In this document: piece after piece, positions 45,934 through 54,368 of the stretch
Position numbering within the stretch: position 1 is the first letter of the stretch
Layout: each line of letters starts with the position of its first letter
Assembly (NCBI GenBank): GCA_937951485.1
Contig: CALEDJ010000009.1
Coordinates: forward strand, 1 to 64,000
Direction of reading: 5' to 3'
Length of the DNA: 64,000 bases
Source of the DNA: an uncultured bacterium
Lineage (GTDB): Bacteria > Hydrogenedentota > Hydrogenedentia > Hydrogenedentales > CAILVY01
Program-made: the position numbers and the translations under genes
The notes under the pieces: model-generated
What the model was told of the DNA's origin: nothing
Database searches by the model: none
What the model saw: the letters and a program-made list of their open reading frames with translations, nothing else

Positions 45934-48900
45934 ATGACAATCCATGCCAGGCATTACGGCCACGGGGGAATCGGGCGAACAGTTGCAGTGGCCTGTCTCC
46001 TGCTGGCGTCGGCGTATGGCGCCATTTCAGGGGTCGGCTGTGCGGCGTTCGCGCAGGGGGGGCGGGCGAAGGCCGAGGCCCTGGATTGGCCGATGTGGCG
46101 CTACGACGCGGCGCGCAGCGCCGATACGCCATTGGCGATCAAGGACAAACTGCATCTGCAGTGGGTGCGCGAACTGCCGGAACCCAGGCGCGCCTGGCCG
46201 CACCAGTGGGACGACATTGGAAAACTGGACTTCGACGTATCCTATTCGCCGGTGGTGCAGGGCGGGCGCATTTTCGTGCCCAGCATGGTCACGGACAGTA
46301 TGTCCGCGTACAGCATCGAAGATGGCGCGGAACTCTGGCGCTTCTATGCGGACGGTCCGGTGCGCCTGGCGCCCGTGGCATGGGAAGAGAAGGTCTATTT
46401 CATTTCTGACGACAGTCATCTTTACTGTCTTGACGCAGCCACTGGAAATCTTGTGTGGAAGTTCCGGGGCGGCCCGGCCGACAAGTGGCTGCTGGGAAAT
46501 GAACGCATCATCAGTTTCTGGGCGGCGCGCGGCGCGCCGGTGATCCTGGACGGCATTATCTATTTCGCCGCCGGGTTCTGGCCCATGCATGGGGTGTTCA
46601 TATACGCGCTGAACGCGACCACCGGCGAGATTGTGTGGCTGAACGACACGACAGGCTCGGATTTTGTTGATTTCCCGCACGGCGGCGCTGAGGGATACGG
46701 CAGCATCGCGCCGCAGGGCTATCTCGCCGCGTCGGAAGATGTGCTGGTGGTGGCTGGCGGCCGGACGCCGCCCGCGTTTCTGAATCGGCACACGGGCGAA
46801 GTCGTGGACCTGCAACTGCGCGGCCCGAAGGGCGGCGGCAACTATGCGGTCACCGCCGACGGCAGGGATGCCAGGCGCAATGCGGCGCTCGCCGAGCGGG
46901 TAGCGGCAGTGGCCGATGAACTGGACGGCGAGGCGTTCAACGAACTGGCCGCCCAAGGGCGGCTCTTTGTCACTACGGTAAAGGGCACGCTGTACTGTTT
47001 CGGTCCGAAGTCGGTGAAACCGGTTCGCCACCCCTGGGCGCCGGCGCCCTTGGCGCCGCGAAGCGCCCAATGGGCCAAGTCCGCCCAGGAAATACTCGAA
47101 GAACTCGGTGAGCGGGAAGGATATGCGCTTCTTCTTGGGGCGGGGTCCGGCGATCTCTTGCGAGAACTGCTGACACGCAGCGAATTGCACATTGTCGTGG
47201 TCGAGAAGGATACGGCAAAGGTTCGGGAATTGCGGGACGAGATCGCCGGGGCGGGCCTGTATGGGCGGCGCGCGGCGGTGATTCATGCATCGCCCGCGGA
47301 CTTCCGCGTGCAGCCGTACCTCTTCAGCGTGGTCGCGAGCGAGAGCGCCGACGCGGCCGACATCGCGCCTGATCAGCCCGTTCTTGCCCGCGTTCTGGAC
47401 CGGGTGCGGCCATACGGCGGCGTGGCGTACCTTGGCGCGTCTTCCGGCAAATTGAAGGCCATGCGGCAGGCGGCTGAAGCGGCGGCGGTGGACCGGGTCT
47501 CGGTCGCAACACGCGGCGAAGCCTTGTTCGCGCGCCGCGCCGGGCCGCTGACCGGCGCCGGTTCATGGTCGCATCAGTATCACGATTCCGCCAGTACGCT
47601 TGTTTCCGAAGAGGAGCGTGTGCGCCTGCCCCTGGGCCTGTTGTGGTTTGGCGGTCCCAACAACCATAACATCCTGCCGCGCCATGCGGGTGGCCCCAGG
47701 CCGCACGTGGCCGCGGGGCGCGTGGTCTATCTCGGCGTGGACAGCATCGGAGCGCGGTGTGTCTACACCGGCCGTCAATTGTGGCTGCGGGAGTTTCCGG
47801 GCATCGGTCACCCCTTCACGAACCTTGAATTGGAAGAACGCTGGCAAAAGGGCGAAAGCGTCTATATGACCAATATTCCGGGTGTCACCTATATCGGAAG
47901 CCCGTTCGTGACGCTTGCGGACAGCATCTATCTCCGCTATGAAGGCCGCATTCTGCGGTTGGAACCCAGAGACGGCGCGACATTGAATGAATTCTCGCTG
48001 CCGGGAACGCCGACCCGTGTGTTGTACGGGGATGACGCCCCCGACTGGGGCCATGTCAGTGTATGGGAGGATTTGCTGATTACCACGGCCGAACCGCACC
48101 TGTTCGAAGACCAGGAACTGGGTTGGCTCGACAGTTACAGCGGCACGTCAAGCAAGCGCGTGGCGGTGTTGAACCGGTTTACAGGCGAGGTCCTTTGGGA
48201 ACGCGAAGCCCAAATCGGTTTTCGGCACAATGCCATTGTTACGGAGGCCGGGCGGGTCTTCGTGATTGACGGTCTTTCGGAAAATGGGTTGGCCCACCTG
48301 GCGCGGCGCGGCCGTGTGCCGGAAGATCGCCCGAAAATTATGGCGCTGGACGCGCGCAGCGGGGCGGTGCTGTGGCAGTCGGACAGCGATGTCTTCGGCA
48401 CTTTTCTGCTATACAGCAAGGACCACGACATACTCATTGAGGGCGGCAGCCGGGACATGCGCCGCCCATTTGAGGATGAACCGGGGCAAATGGCCGCGCG
48501 ACGCGGCGCCACCGGCGAACTGTTGTGGGAACGCGGCGGAAGTTTCACCCTGCCAGGCGCGCTGCGCGGCGATATGCTCATCCCGGGGCGACCGGGCGTT
48601 GCGCGGAATCTGCTGACCGGTGAGGACTGGAAACGGGAGCAGCCCCATACGGGCGAAAGCAGCCCCTGGGCGTTCGCCCGCGCGTATGGATGCAACACGC
48701 TCAATGCCAGTAACTACCTGCTGCTTTTCCGCACGGGGTCGGCGGGCTACTTCGATTTGGAACATGACTCGGGCACCGGCAACATCAGCGGGATCAAATC
48801 CGGATGCACCGTCAACCTGATTCCCGCCGACGGCGTGCTGGCCGTGCTCGATTACACCCGCACCTGCACATGCAGTTACCAACACCAGACATCGCTGGCC

Positions 48901-49443
48901 CTGGTTCACATGCCGGAGGATCCGAACATCGAGGCGTGGACGCGCTTTGCGGCAGCGCCCCCGAATCCCGAAGGGCACGGAATCAATCTGGGGGCGCCCG
49001 GACGCCGGGTGGACGTGGCCACGGGCCGGGTCTGGCACGACGCGGAAGGCACCTATCGCCGACATGCCTCCGCGATTGCCGACAAGGGCGACAGCATTGA
49101 ATGGGTGGCCGCTTCCGGCAGAGAGGGCGAAGGCACGATCCCCGTTTATGACCTCTTGCGCGCGGACTACACCGTCCGCCTCCATTTCGCGGAATTGAAT
49201 CCGAAGGTCGCGCCGGGTGACCGCGTATTTGACGTGTTGATTGACGGCAAGCCGGTGCTGACCGGTTACGACATCCTCGCGAAAACGGGCGGCCCCGGGC
49301 GGGCAACCGCCGAAGAGTTTGTCGTTCCGGCGGACATGCGCCTGGAAATTGAATTGCGTCAGGCCGGGCAGGCGAAAATGCCGCCGGTTATCAGCGGGAT
49401 CGAGATGATCGCGCACGACGTGGACACGGCCAGGGACAAGTGA
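45934..49443 (+). CDS. Secreted PQQ-type beta-propeller with inserted methyltransferase-like fold and C-terminal malectin-like domain
   Basis: 1169 residues. The N-terminal stretch VAVACLLLASAYGA ending AAFAQGG is a Sec signal or anchor. Propeller repeats run from about 50 to 370 (AYSIEDGAELWRFY, YCLDAATGNLVWKF, YALNATTGEIVWL) and again from about 560 to 960 (VLNRFTGEVLWERE, MALDARSGAVLWQ). Between them, about residues 380-540, sits AQEILEELGEREGYALLLGAG, then VVVEKDTAKVRELRDEI, a Rossmann-like methyltransferase layout. Residues about 1045-1165 (YTVRLHFAELNPK, FDVLIDGKPVL) look like malectin, a glycan-binding fold. The ATG follows GGGAG. Three bases separate it from the permease gene. Confidence 0.82.
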   Translation: MTIHARHYGHGGIGRTVAVACLLLASAYGAISGVGCAAFAQGGRAKAEALDWPMWRYDAARSADTPLAIKDKLHLQWVRELPEPRRAWPHQWDDIGKLDFDVSYSPVVQGGRIFVPSMVTDSMSAYSIEDGAELWRFYADGPVRLAPVAWEEKVYFISDDSHLYCLDAATGNLVWKFRGGPADKWLLGNERIISFWAARGAPVILDGIIYFAAGFWPMHGVFIYALNATTGEIVWLNDTTGSDFVDFPHGGAEGYGSIAPQGYLAASEDVLVVAGGRTPPAFLNRHTGEVVDLQLRGPKGGGNYAVTADGRDARRNAALAERVAAVADELDGEAFNELAAQGRLFVTTVKGTLYCFGPKSVKPVRHPWAPAPLAPRSAQWAKSAQEILEELGEREGYALLLGAGSGDLLRELLTRSELHIVVVEKDTAKVRELRDEIAGAGLYGRRAAVIHASPADFRVQPYLFSVVASESADAADIAPDQPVLARVLDRVRPYGGVAYLGASSGKLKAMRQAAEAAAVDRVSVATRGEALFARRAGPLTGAGSWSHQYHDSASTLVSEEERVRLPLGLLWFGGPNNHNILPRHAGGPRPHVAAGRVVYLGVDSIGARCVYTGRQLWLREFPGIGHPFTNLELEERWQKGESVYMTNIPGVTYIGSPFVTLADSIYLRYEGRILRLEPRDGATLNEFSLPGTPTRVLYGDDAPDWGHVSVWEDLLITTAEPHLFEDQELGWLDSYSGTSSKRVAVLNRFTGEVLWEREAQIGFRHNAIVTEAGRVFVIDGLSENGLAHLARRGRVPEDRPKIMALDARSGAVLWQSDSDVFGTFLLYSKDHDILIEGGSRDMRRPFEDEPGQMAARRGATGELLWERGGSFTLPGALRGDMLIPGRPGVARNLLTGEDWKREQPHTGESSPWAFARAYGCNTLNASNYLLLFRTGSAGYFDLEHDSGTGNISGIKSGCTVNLIPADGVLAVLDYTRTCTCSYQHQTSLALVHMPEDPNIEAWTRFAAAPPNPEGHGINLGAPGRRVDVATGRVWHDAEGTYRRHASAIADKGDSIEWVAASGREGEGTIPVYDLLRADYTVRLHFAELNPKVAPGDRVFDVLIDGKPVLTGYDILAKTGGPGRATAEEFVVPADMRLEIELRQAGQAKMPPVISGIEMIAHDVDTARDK

Positions 49444-49446
49444 CGC

Positions 49447-50748
49447 ATGAGCATCTGGAAACTCATCCTCGAGGAAATCGCCCACAATCGCGGCAATTTT
49501 GCCATTGGGCTGGCCTGCATCGCCGTGGCGCTGGCCTGCGTCGTGGGGTCCGTCACACTGCTTGCGGCGCATGATCTCCGCACCGATCAAATCATCGTTG
49601 AGAAGGAACGGGAGACCCGCGAGCAGATGGCGCGCCTCGAAAACGACTACCGCCTGATGATGCGGGAGATGGGATACAACGTCCTCATTCTTCACAAGGA
49701 TCAGTCCCTGGAAGAACTCAGGATGAAGGGTTTTCCCACGACGTATATGCCGGTGGATTATGTTTTCAAGATTTCCACCGGCGGCGTCAAAAACCTGAAC
49801 CATCTTTTCCCCATTTTGCAGCATCGGACGCACTGGCCGGAGAAAGACCGCGAGGTCATGGTGTGCGGCGTGATGGGGCAGGTGCCCAATTTTGCGAAGC
49901 CGCAGTTTCTGACGGCGGAAGGACAGTACCGGGACCCTATCCGCGAGACGATTCCGGAGGGGACCATTGAAGTCGGATACGATGTCGCGGCAGGCGTGGG
50001 CCTGTCCGAGGGTGATACGGTGACGTTGAAAGGAGAAACGTTCACTGTCCATCGCGTTCATCCCCGCAAAGGCAATGAGGACGATGTGACGGTATGGTGC
50101 GGACTGGATCACGCGCAGCGATGGTTCGACGCGGAAGGCAGAATCAACGGCATCCTGGCGCTGGAATGCGTCTGTAATTTTGAAAGTTTTGGCCTGGTGG
50201 AGCAAGAAATCCGGAAACTGTTGCCGGACACACAGGTCATGGAGTTTGGCACCATTTTGCGCGCCCGCTTTGAGGCGCGCGCGCGCGCCGCGGAAATGCA
50301 CAAGGACGCGGTGGCGGCCGAACTGGCATACCGCGCGCGGCTCGGGGAACAGCGACAGGGATTGGTCCGCGTGTTGATACCCACGGTGCTGCTGGGCGCA
50401 GGCGTGTGGATTTTCTTTCTGATTCTTGGAAATGTCAAGGAACGCCGGGGAGAGATCGCCATCCTGCGCGCCGTGGGCGCGGGCCAGCGGAAAATCATGG
50501 GCATTTTTCTGGTCAAGGCGGCGATCATGGGGCTTGTGGGCGCCGTCATCGGTTATTTGCTGGGCCTCTTCGCAGGGGCGGCGTGGGAAGGGTTCCCTTT
50601 CTGGTCGCGCGCGATCGGCGGCCTGTTCAGTCCCGGTCTCGCGGGCGTGGTCCTCGTCGGCGCGCCCGTGCTTGCGGTGATTGCCGGGTGGGTTCCGGCG
50701 AAGAAGGCCGCGCAACTCGACCCCGCCGATATCCTGCGCGAAGAGTAA
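49447..50748 (+). CDS. MacB/FtsX-type ABC transporter permease
   Basis: 433 residues. One N-terminal helix (GNFAIGLACIAVALACVVGS) is followed by a charged coil-prone stretch and an extracytoplasmic domain of about 270 residues. Three C-terminal helices follow, the first holding GVWIFFLILGNVKERRGEIA with the FtsX hallmark ILRAVGAGQRKIMGIFLVKA. This is the topology of MacB/LolC-type mechanotransmitters that move lipoproteins or peptides rather than channel them across the inner membrane. Its ATPase follows 58 bases downstream. Co-transcription with the propeller gene suggests that protein is part of, or handled by, the same system. Confidence 0.9.
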   Translation: MSIWKLILEEIAHNRGNFAIGLACIAVALACVVGSVTLLAAHDLRTDQIIVEKERETREQMARLENDYRLMMREMGYNVLILHKDQSLEELRMKGFPTTYMPVDYVFKISTGGVKNLNHLFPILQHRTHWPEKDREVMVCGVMGQVPNFAKPQFLTAEGQYRDPIRETIPEGTIEVGYDVAAGVGLSEGDTVTLKGETFTVHRVHPRKGNEDDVTVWCGLDHAQRWFDAEGRINGILALECVCNFESFGLVEQEIRKLLPDTQVMEFGTILRARFEARARAAEMHKDAVAAELAYRARLGEQRQGLVRVLIPTVLLGAGVWIFFLILGNVKERRGEIAILRAVGAGQRKIMGIFLVKAAIMGLVGAVIGYLLGLFAGAAWEGFPFWSRAIGGLFSPGLAGVVLVGAPVLAVIAGWVPAKKAAQLDPADILREE

Positions 50749-50806
50749 CCCCGGTGAGATGGAGGCGCATTGGCGGAAACGCGAAGGCGGCTCCGGGAGA
50801 CGCGAG

Positions 50807-51469
50807 ATGACAGAGCAAACGGTCCTGCATTTGCAGGGTGTATCGAAATACTACGCCCGCGACGGGAAACGGGTTGTGGCCGCGCAAGACGTATCCCTGG
50901 CGCTCGAACCCGGCGCATTCAAAGTGCTGCGCGGCCCCAGCGGCAGCGGAAAAACCACCGTCCTGTTGGCGGCGGGCGGACTGCTGCGGCCGGACGCCGG
51001 CCGTGTGTTCGTGCGCGGCGACGACATTTATGCCCTGTCGCCCGAACAACGCGCAATGTTCCGGGCAAGGAACATCGGCTTCGTCTTCCAGCAATTCTAT
51101 CTTGTCCCCTACCTGACGGTGCTGGACAACGCGCAATTGCCCGGAATTGCGCTCGCTATCCCGAACTTGCACGCCAAGGCCGCCGGGCTGCTCATGCGCT
51201 TTCAGTTGGGAGACCGGATAGACCACCTCCCTTCCGAACTGAGCACGGGCGAACGACAGCGCGTGGCGCTGGCCAGGGCATTGGTCGCGGACCCGGCGGT
51301 GCTGCTCGCCGACGAACCCACCGGAAACCTGGATGCCGAAAACGAAGCAATCATTCTGGCGTGTCTGCGCGACTTCGCGGCGAACGGCGGCGCGGTCCTC
51401 ATGGCGACGCACGGACTGCGCTCGGACGGATTTGACGAGGTCTATCAAATCAATGGCGGCAGGCTATAG
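50807..51469 (+). CDS. ABC transporter ATP-binding protein (LolD/MacB type)
   Basis: 220 residues. Walker A RGPSGSGKTT at 42-51, Q-loop VFQQFYLVPYLTV, signature LSTGERQRVALARAL (LSTGE in place of LSGGQ), Walker B VLLADEPTGNLD and switch His in MATHGL. The short length and VFQQF-x-L-x-P-x-L context are those of the LolD/MacB/FtsE class, fitting the FtsX-like partner upstream. ATG at 50807 follows GGGAG; an in-frame ATG at 50759 is an alternative. Confidence 0.93.
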   Translation: MTEQTVLHLQGVSKYYARDGKRVVAAQDVSLALEPGAFKVLRGPSGSGKTTVLLAAGGLLRPDAGRVFVRGDDIYALSPEQRAMFRARNIGFVFQQFYLVPYLTVLDNAQLPGIALAIPNLHAKAAGLLMRFQLGDRIDHLPSELSTGERQRVALARALVADPAVLLADEPTGNLDAENEAIILACLRDFAANGGAVLMATHGLRSDGFDEVYQINGGRL

Positions 51470-51604
51470 TCGGGGCCGGTCCTGTTGTGGCCTGTCTTCC
51501 TGTTGTGGCCGGTCTCCAGACCGCGCCACGGCAACGACCGAAGGTCTCCTATTGTGAATAGACCGACCAGACACTTCAACATGTGTGAAGAAAGGCGGGA
51601 TTGA

Positions 51605-52660
51605 ATGCACCAGAATCGTGAACATCGATCATCTCCGGCAGCGACGCCGCCCGGAAAGCGTCCCCTGTCGCGCCGATGCGTGATATGCGCCGTGGTCCTT
51701 TCATTCTTGCTGCCAATGCCGGCAGGCGCCTGTCCCATTCCCGTGTATCAGTACGCCCTGGAATGGTGGGACCGGGACCCCTACGATATTTACGTCTTTG
51801 ACACCGGCGTGATGACGGAGGATGAGCAGGCCGCGCTGGATCTGCTGGAAGGCGTTTCGAGCGGGCGGCGGGCGGAAGAGATTCCGGCCAACGTCCGGTT
51901 GTTCCATGTGCGGGCCGAATCGGAAGATCGCATTCATGCCCACGCCGCATTGCGCGGCGAGAAACCCGCATCGCTGCCGTGGATGGCGGCGTATTATCCG
52001 TCCCTGTCCCGGCGCATGCGCGCGCCCATGTGGACGGGCAAACTGAACACCCAAAACGTGCAACTGCTGCTGGATTCCCCGATGCGGCGGAAAATCTGCG
52101 AACTGCTGGAGAAGCGCGTCTCGACGGTGTGGGTGCTGCTTGAAAGCGGTGCACGGCGCGCCGACGCGGCGGCGGCGCGGCGGCTCGAATCCGAACTGAA
52201 ACGCCTGCAGGAAACGCTGGTTCCGCCTGATCCGAGCAAATGGGGCTGGACGGACATGGTGATTTCAGATATTCGCTTCGAGACGCTGCGGCTTTCCCGG
52301 AACGATCCGGAGGAGCGGATGCTTGTGGCGATGCTCCTGAACAGCGAACCCGACCTCAAGGATTTTGATCTGCCCATTGTATTCCCCATCTTCGGGCGCG
52401 GGCTTGTCATGCCTGCGCTGGTGGGGGACGGTGTCAATCCCCAGATGATTCGTGAAACCGCTGAGTTCCTTACCGGCTCCTGCTCGTGCACCGTGAAGGC
52501 AGCCAATCCGGGCAAGGACCTCATCACCACGTTCGATTGGAACGCGCGGGTGAAGCCGCTGACAACGCAGGTGACCCTGCCCCCCGGAGGTTTGGGCGCA
52601 TTTCTCGATGGCGCGGAGCAGTTGAAGAAGGACCCGAACGCCGACAATCAGCAGCCGTGA
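51605..52660 (+). CDS. Secreted protein of the ABC/propeller cluster, unknown function
   Basis: 351 residues. A twin-Arg-like basic start (PLSRRC) runs into VICAVVLSFLLPMPAGACPIP. Cleavage after AGA would leave a mature Cys-Pro N-terminus. The next block is YQYALEWWDRDPYDIYVFD, then a region resembling thioredoxin-like secondary structure but without a CxxC. A late LTGSCSCTVK has a C-x-C pair. Similar ACP(I/V)PV(Y/F) proteins sit beside FtsX-type transporters in related genomes (memory, not checked). 135 bases after the ATPase, probably the last gene of the unit. Possible roles are metal or thiol handling for the exported propeller, but this is conjecture. Confidence 0.7.
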   Translation: MHQNREHRSSPAATPPGKRPLSRRCVICAVVLSFLLPMPAGACPIPVYQYALEWWDRDPYDIYVFDTGVMTEDEQAALDLLEGVSSGRRAEEIPANVRLFHVRAESEDRIHAHAALRGEKPASLPWMAAYYPSLSRRMRAPMWTGKLNTQNVQLLLDSPMRRKICELLEKRVSTVWVLLESGARRADAAAARRLESELKRLQETLVPPDPSKWGWTDMVISDIRFETLRLSRNDPEERMLVAMLLNSEPDLKDFDLPIVFPIFGRGLVMPALVGDGVNPQMIRETAEFLTGSCSCTVKAANPGKDLITTFDWNARVKPLTTQVTLPPGGLGAFLDGAEQLKKDPNADNQQP

Positions 52661-52715
52661 CAACGACGTGGAAAACTGTTCGGTCATTAACAGGTTGAAT
52701 AACACCGCCCGTGAT

Positions 52716-53696
52716 CTAATCCGGAGGAAACTGTTGACGGATGGCGTGGATCACCCCTTCTTCATAGAGTTCCACAAAAATATCCACTATTCGGGGATCG
52801 AAATTCTTTCCACGGCGCCTGACCAGTTCCGCCAGCGCTTCCTCCTCAGTCCAGGCATTCTTGTAGGGCCGCACCGTTGTCAGTGCGTCGAAGACATCCG
52901 CCACCGTGACGATCCGCGAAGCCAGCGGGATATCCTCCCCCTTTTTGCCGTGCGGATATCCCTTGCCATCCCAGCGCTCATGATGATTACCGGCAATGTC
53001 GCGGGCGACACGGTAGAACGGCTTGTCACGCAGGATGGCCAGGCCATGCAGCGGATGGCGGCGCATAAGCGCCCATTCTTCTTCCGTCAATCTGCCCGCC
53101 TTTTTCAAAATGGCGTCGGGCACTTGGATTTTGCCGACATCGTGCATCATGCTGGAATAGCCGATCTCCTCAACCGCCTCTTCCGGAAGTCCCAGCCGCC
53201 GCGCAATCGCCTCGGAATAATGCTGCACCCGCTGGATGTGACTCCCGGTGACCTCGTCCTTCGCTTCCGCGGCCACAGACAGCATGAAGATGGCCTCCAG
53301 TCCGGCTTCACGCAGTCGCGCTTCCAGGCGCTTCATCTCCGTGATGTCGCGCGCAATACCGACATAGGCGAAGGGCACCCCGTGCCCATCGCGGATTTGG
53401 GATATGGAGAGGTAGGAATACCACTCTTCCCCGGATTTCTTGCGATTGATGATCTCGCCACGCCACCATCCCCCCGATTCAATCACCCGCCACATTTCTT
53501 CATAGGTTTCGCGCGTGGTGTGCGGCGATTTCTGGATGCTGGGCTTCTGCCCGATGGCTTCTTCCGCCGTGAACCCTGTTATCCGCGTGAACGCCGGGTT
53601 CACATAGCGGATCACGCTGTCCATGTCTGTAATCAACACCGAGTCCACCGTGTTTTCCAAGGCAAACCGAAACACTTCCATTTGCATGATGTCCAT
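52716..53696 (-). CDS. PAS-HD-GYP protein (probable cyclic-di-GMP phosphodiesterase)
   Basis: 326 residues. A PAS sensor (about 10-120; VDSVLITDMDSVIRYVNPAF, FAYVGIARDITEMK) is joined to an HD-GYP domain. His185-Asp186 in MMHDVGKIQVPDAIL, HPLHGLAIL, GNHHERWDGKGYPHG with the GYP triad at 246-248, and ASRIVTVADVFDALT are all present. HD-GYP enzymes cut cyclic-di-GMP to GMP. No receiver or membrane segment is seen, so it is a cytoplasmic sensor. The second MITE copy lies just upstream of its start. Confidence 0.93.
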   Translation of the reverse strand: MDIMQMEVFRFALENTVDSVLITDMDSVIRYVNPAFTRITGFTAEEAIGQKPSIQKSPHTTRETYEEMWRVIESGGWWRGEIINRKKSGEEWYSYLSISQIRDGHGVPFAYVGIARDITEMKRLEARLREAGLEAIFMLSVAAEAKDEVTGSHIQRVQHYSEAIARRLGLPEEAVEEIGYSSMMHDVGKIQVPDAILKKAGRLTEEEWALMRRHPLHGLAILRDKPFYRVARDIAGNHHERWDGKGYPHGKKGEDIPLASRIVTVADVFDALTTVRPYKNAWTEEEALAELVRRRGKNFDPRIVDIFVELYEEGVIHAIRQQFPPD

Positions 53697-53741
53697 GGCC
53701 GCCGTACCTCCCTAGTCAATAATTCCGCCGCAACAGAGACC

Positions 53742-53841
53742 GAGGCATTTGCGAAATGGACGATTCTTGCGTTTAAGAGCAGGAAATATCCGGGATTTCT
53801 GATGGAATTGAGGTTTGAAACGCCCATTTCGCAAATGCCTC
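53742..53841. mobile_element. MITE-like element, copy 2 (100 bp)
   Basis: Ends are identical to copy 1 (17-bp inverted repeats GAGGCATTTGCGAAATG and complement; here one more base pairs, making 18). Flanks carry a different 5-bp duplication, AGACC, at 53737-53741 and 53842-53846. Interior similarity to copy 1 is high but not complete. Different duplicated targets show two separate insertions. It sits in the gap upstream of the PAS-HD-GYP gene. Confidence 0.9.
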
Positions 53842-53924
53842 AGACCTGTGTAAACTTGAACAACTCATAGATTTTTGTTCGGCAAGGTCCCAAATCTTTC
53901 TGGACCGGCATCAATGAATGGTGC

Positions 53925-54335
53925 TCAATCACCTGACGCCTCCGTCCCTTTCGTCTCTTTCGTCCCCCCGGTCCAGTCCCGCCAATTCGTCACCACCGAC
54001 GCCACCGACGCGCCCACCAGCCCGAATACCGTGGTCCAATCCACCAGCGTGGGATCGAAATCAGCGCCGAATATGCCGTCCAACAGAAACTTGACATACG
54101 ACCACGGCAGGTCCGTATCGCCCATCGCCGCGCGCACCTGCCAGTGCCAGTCGGTGCAGGGGCAATATCCGAAACCATACCAGAATCCCAACACGGTCCA
54201 TGAAAGCCCCGTCAGCACAATTACCGCCAGATTCGCCCGCCGCAGCGGCCGCCACACCCACCCGAAAAGGATGAATAGAATCAACCCGGAATGAAACACA
54301 AAGAAACCGATATCCAGCGCCCGCAATAACATCAT
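53925..54335 (-). CDS. DUF2784-like membrane protein
   Basis: 136 residues with three or four hydrophobic segments. Features of DUF2784 are LDIGFFVFHSGLILFILFGW, then a basic R-P-L-R-R loop, WTVLGFWYGFGYCPCTDWHW and a last helix (VFGLVGASVASVVTNW). Function is unknown. The tail DWTGGTKETKGTEASGD is coded by a short 9-bp tandem array, suggesting that repeat growth has replaced the original C-terminus. Confidence 0.72.
   Translation of the reverse strand: MMLLRALDIGFFVFHSGLILFILFGWVWRPLRRANLAVIVLTGLSWTVLGFWYGFGYCPCTDWHWQVRAAMGDTDLPWSYVKFLLDGIFGADFDPTLVDWTTVFGLVGASVASVVTNWRDWTGGTKETKGTEASGD
53943..53969. repeat. 9-bp tandem array, three units
   Basis: CGTCCCTTT, CGTCTCTTT, CGTCCCCCC in direct order, inside the 3' end of the DUF2784-like gene. 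Same unit length as the array at 32324-32395, but a different sequence. Confidence 0.55.
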
Positions 54336-54368
54336 GACGACATTATGAAACAGTGTCCCGTCGGGAGT

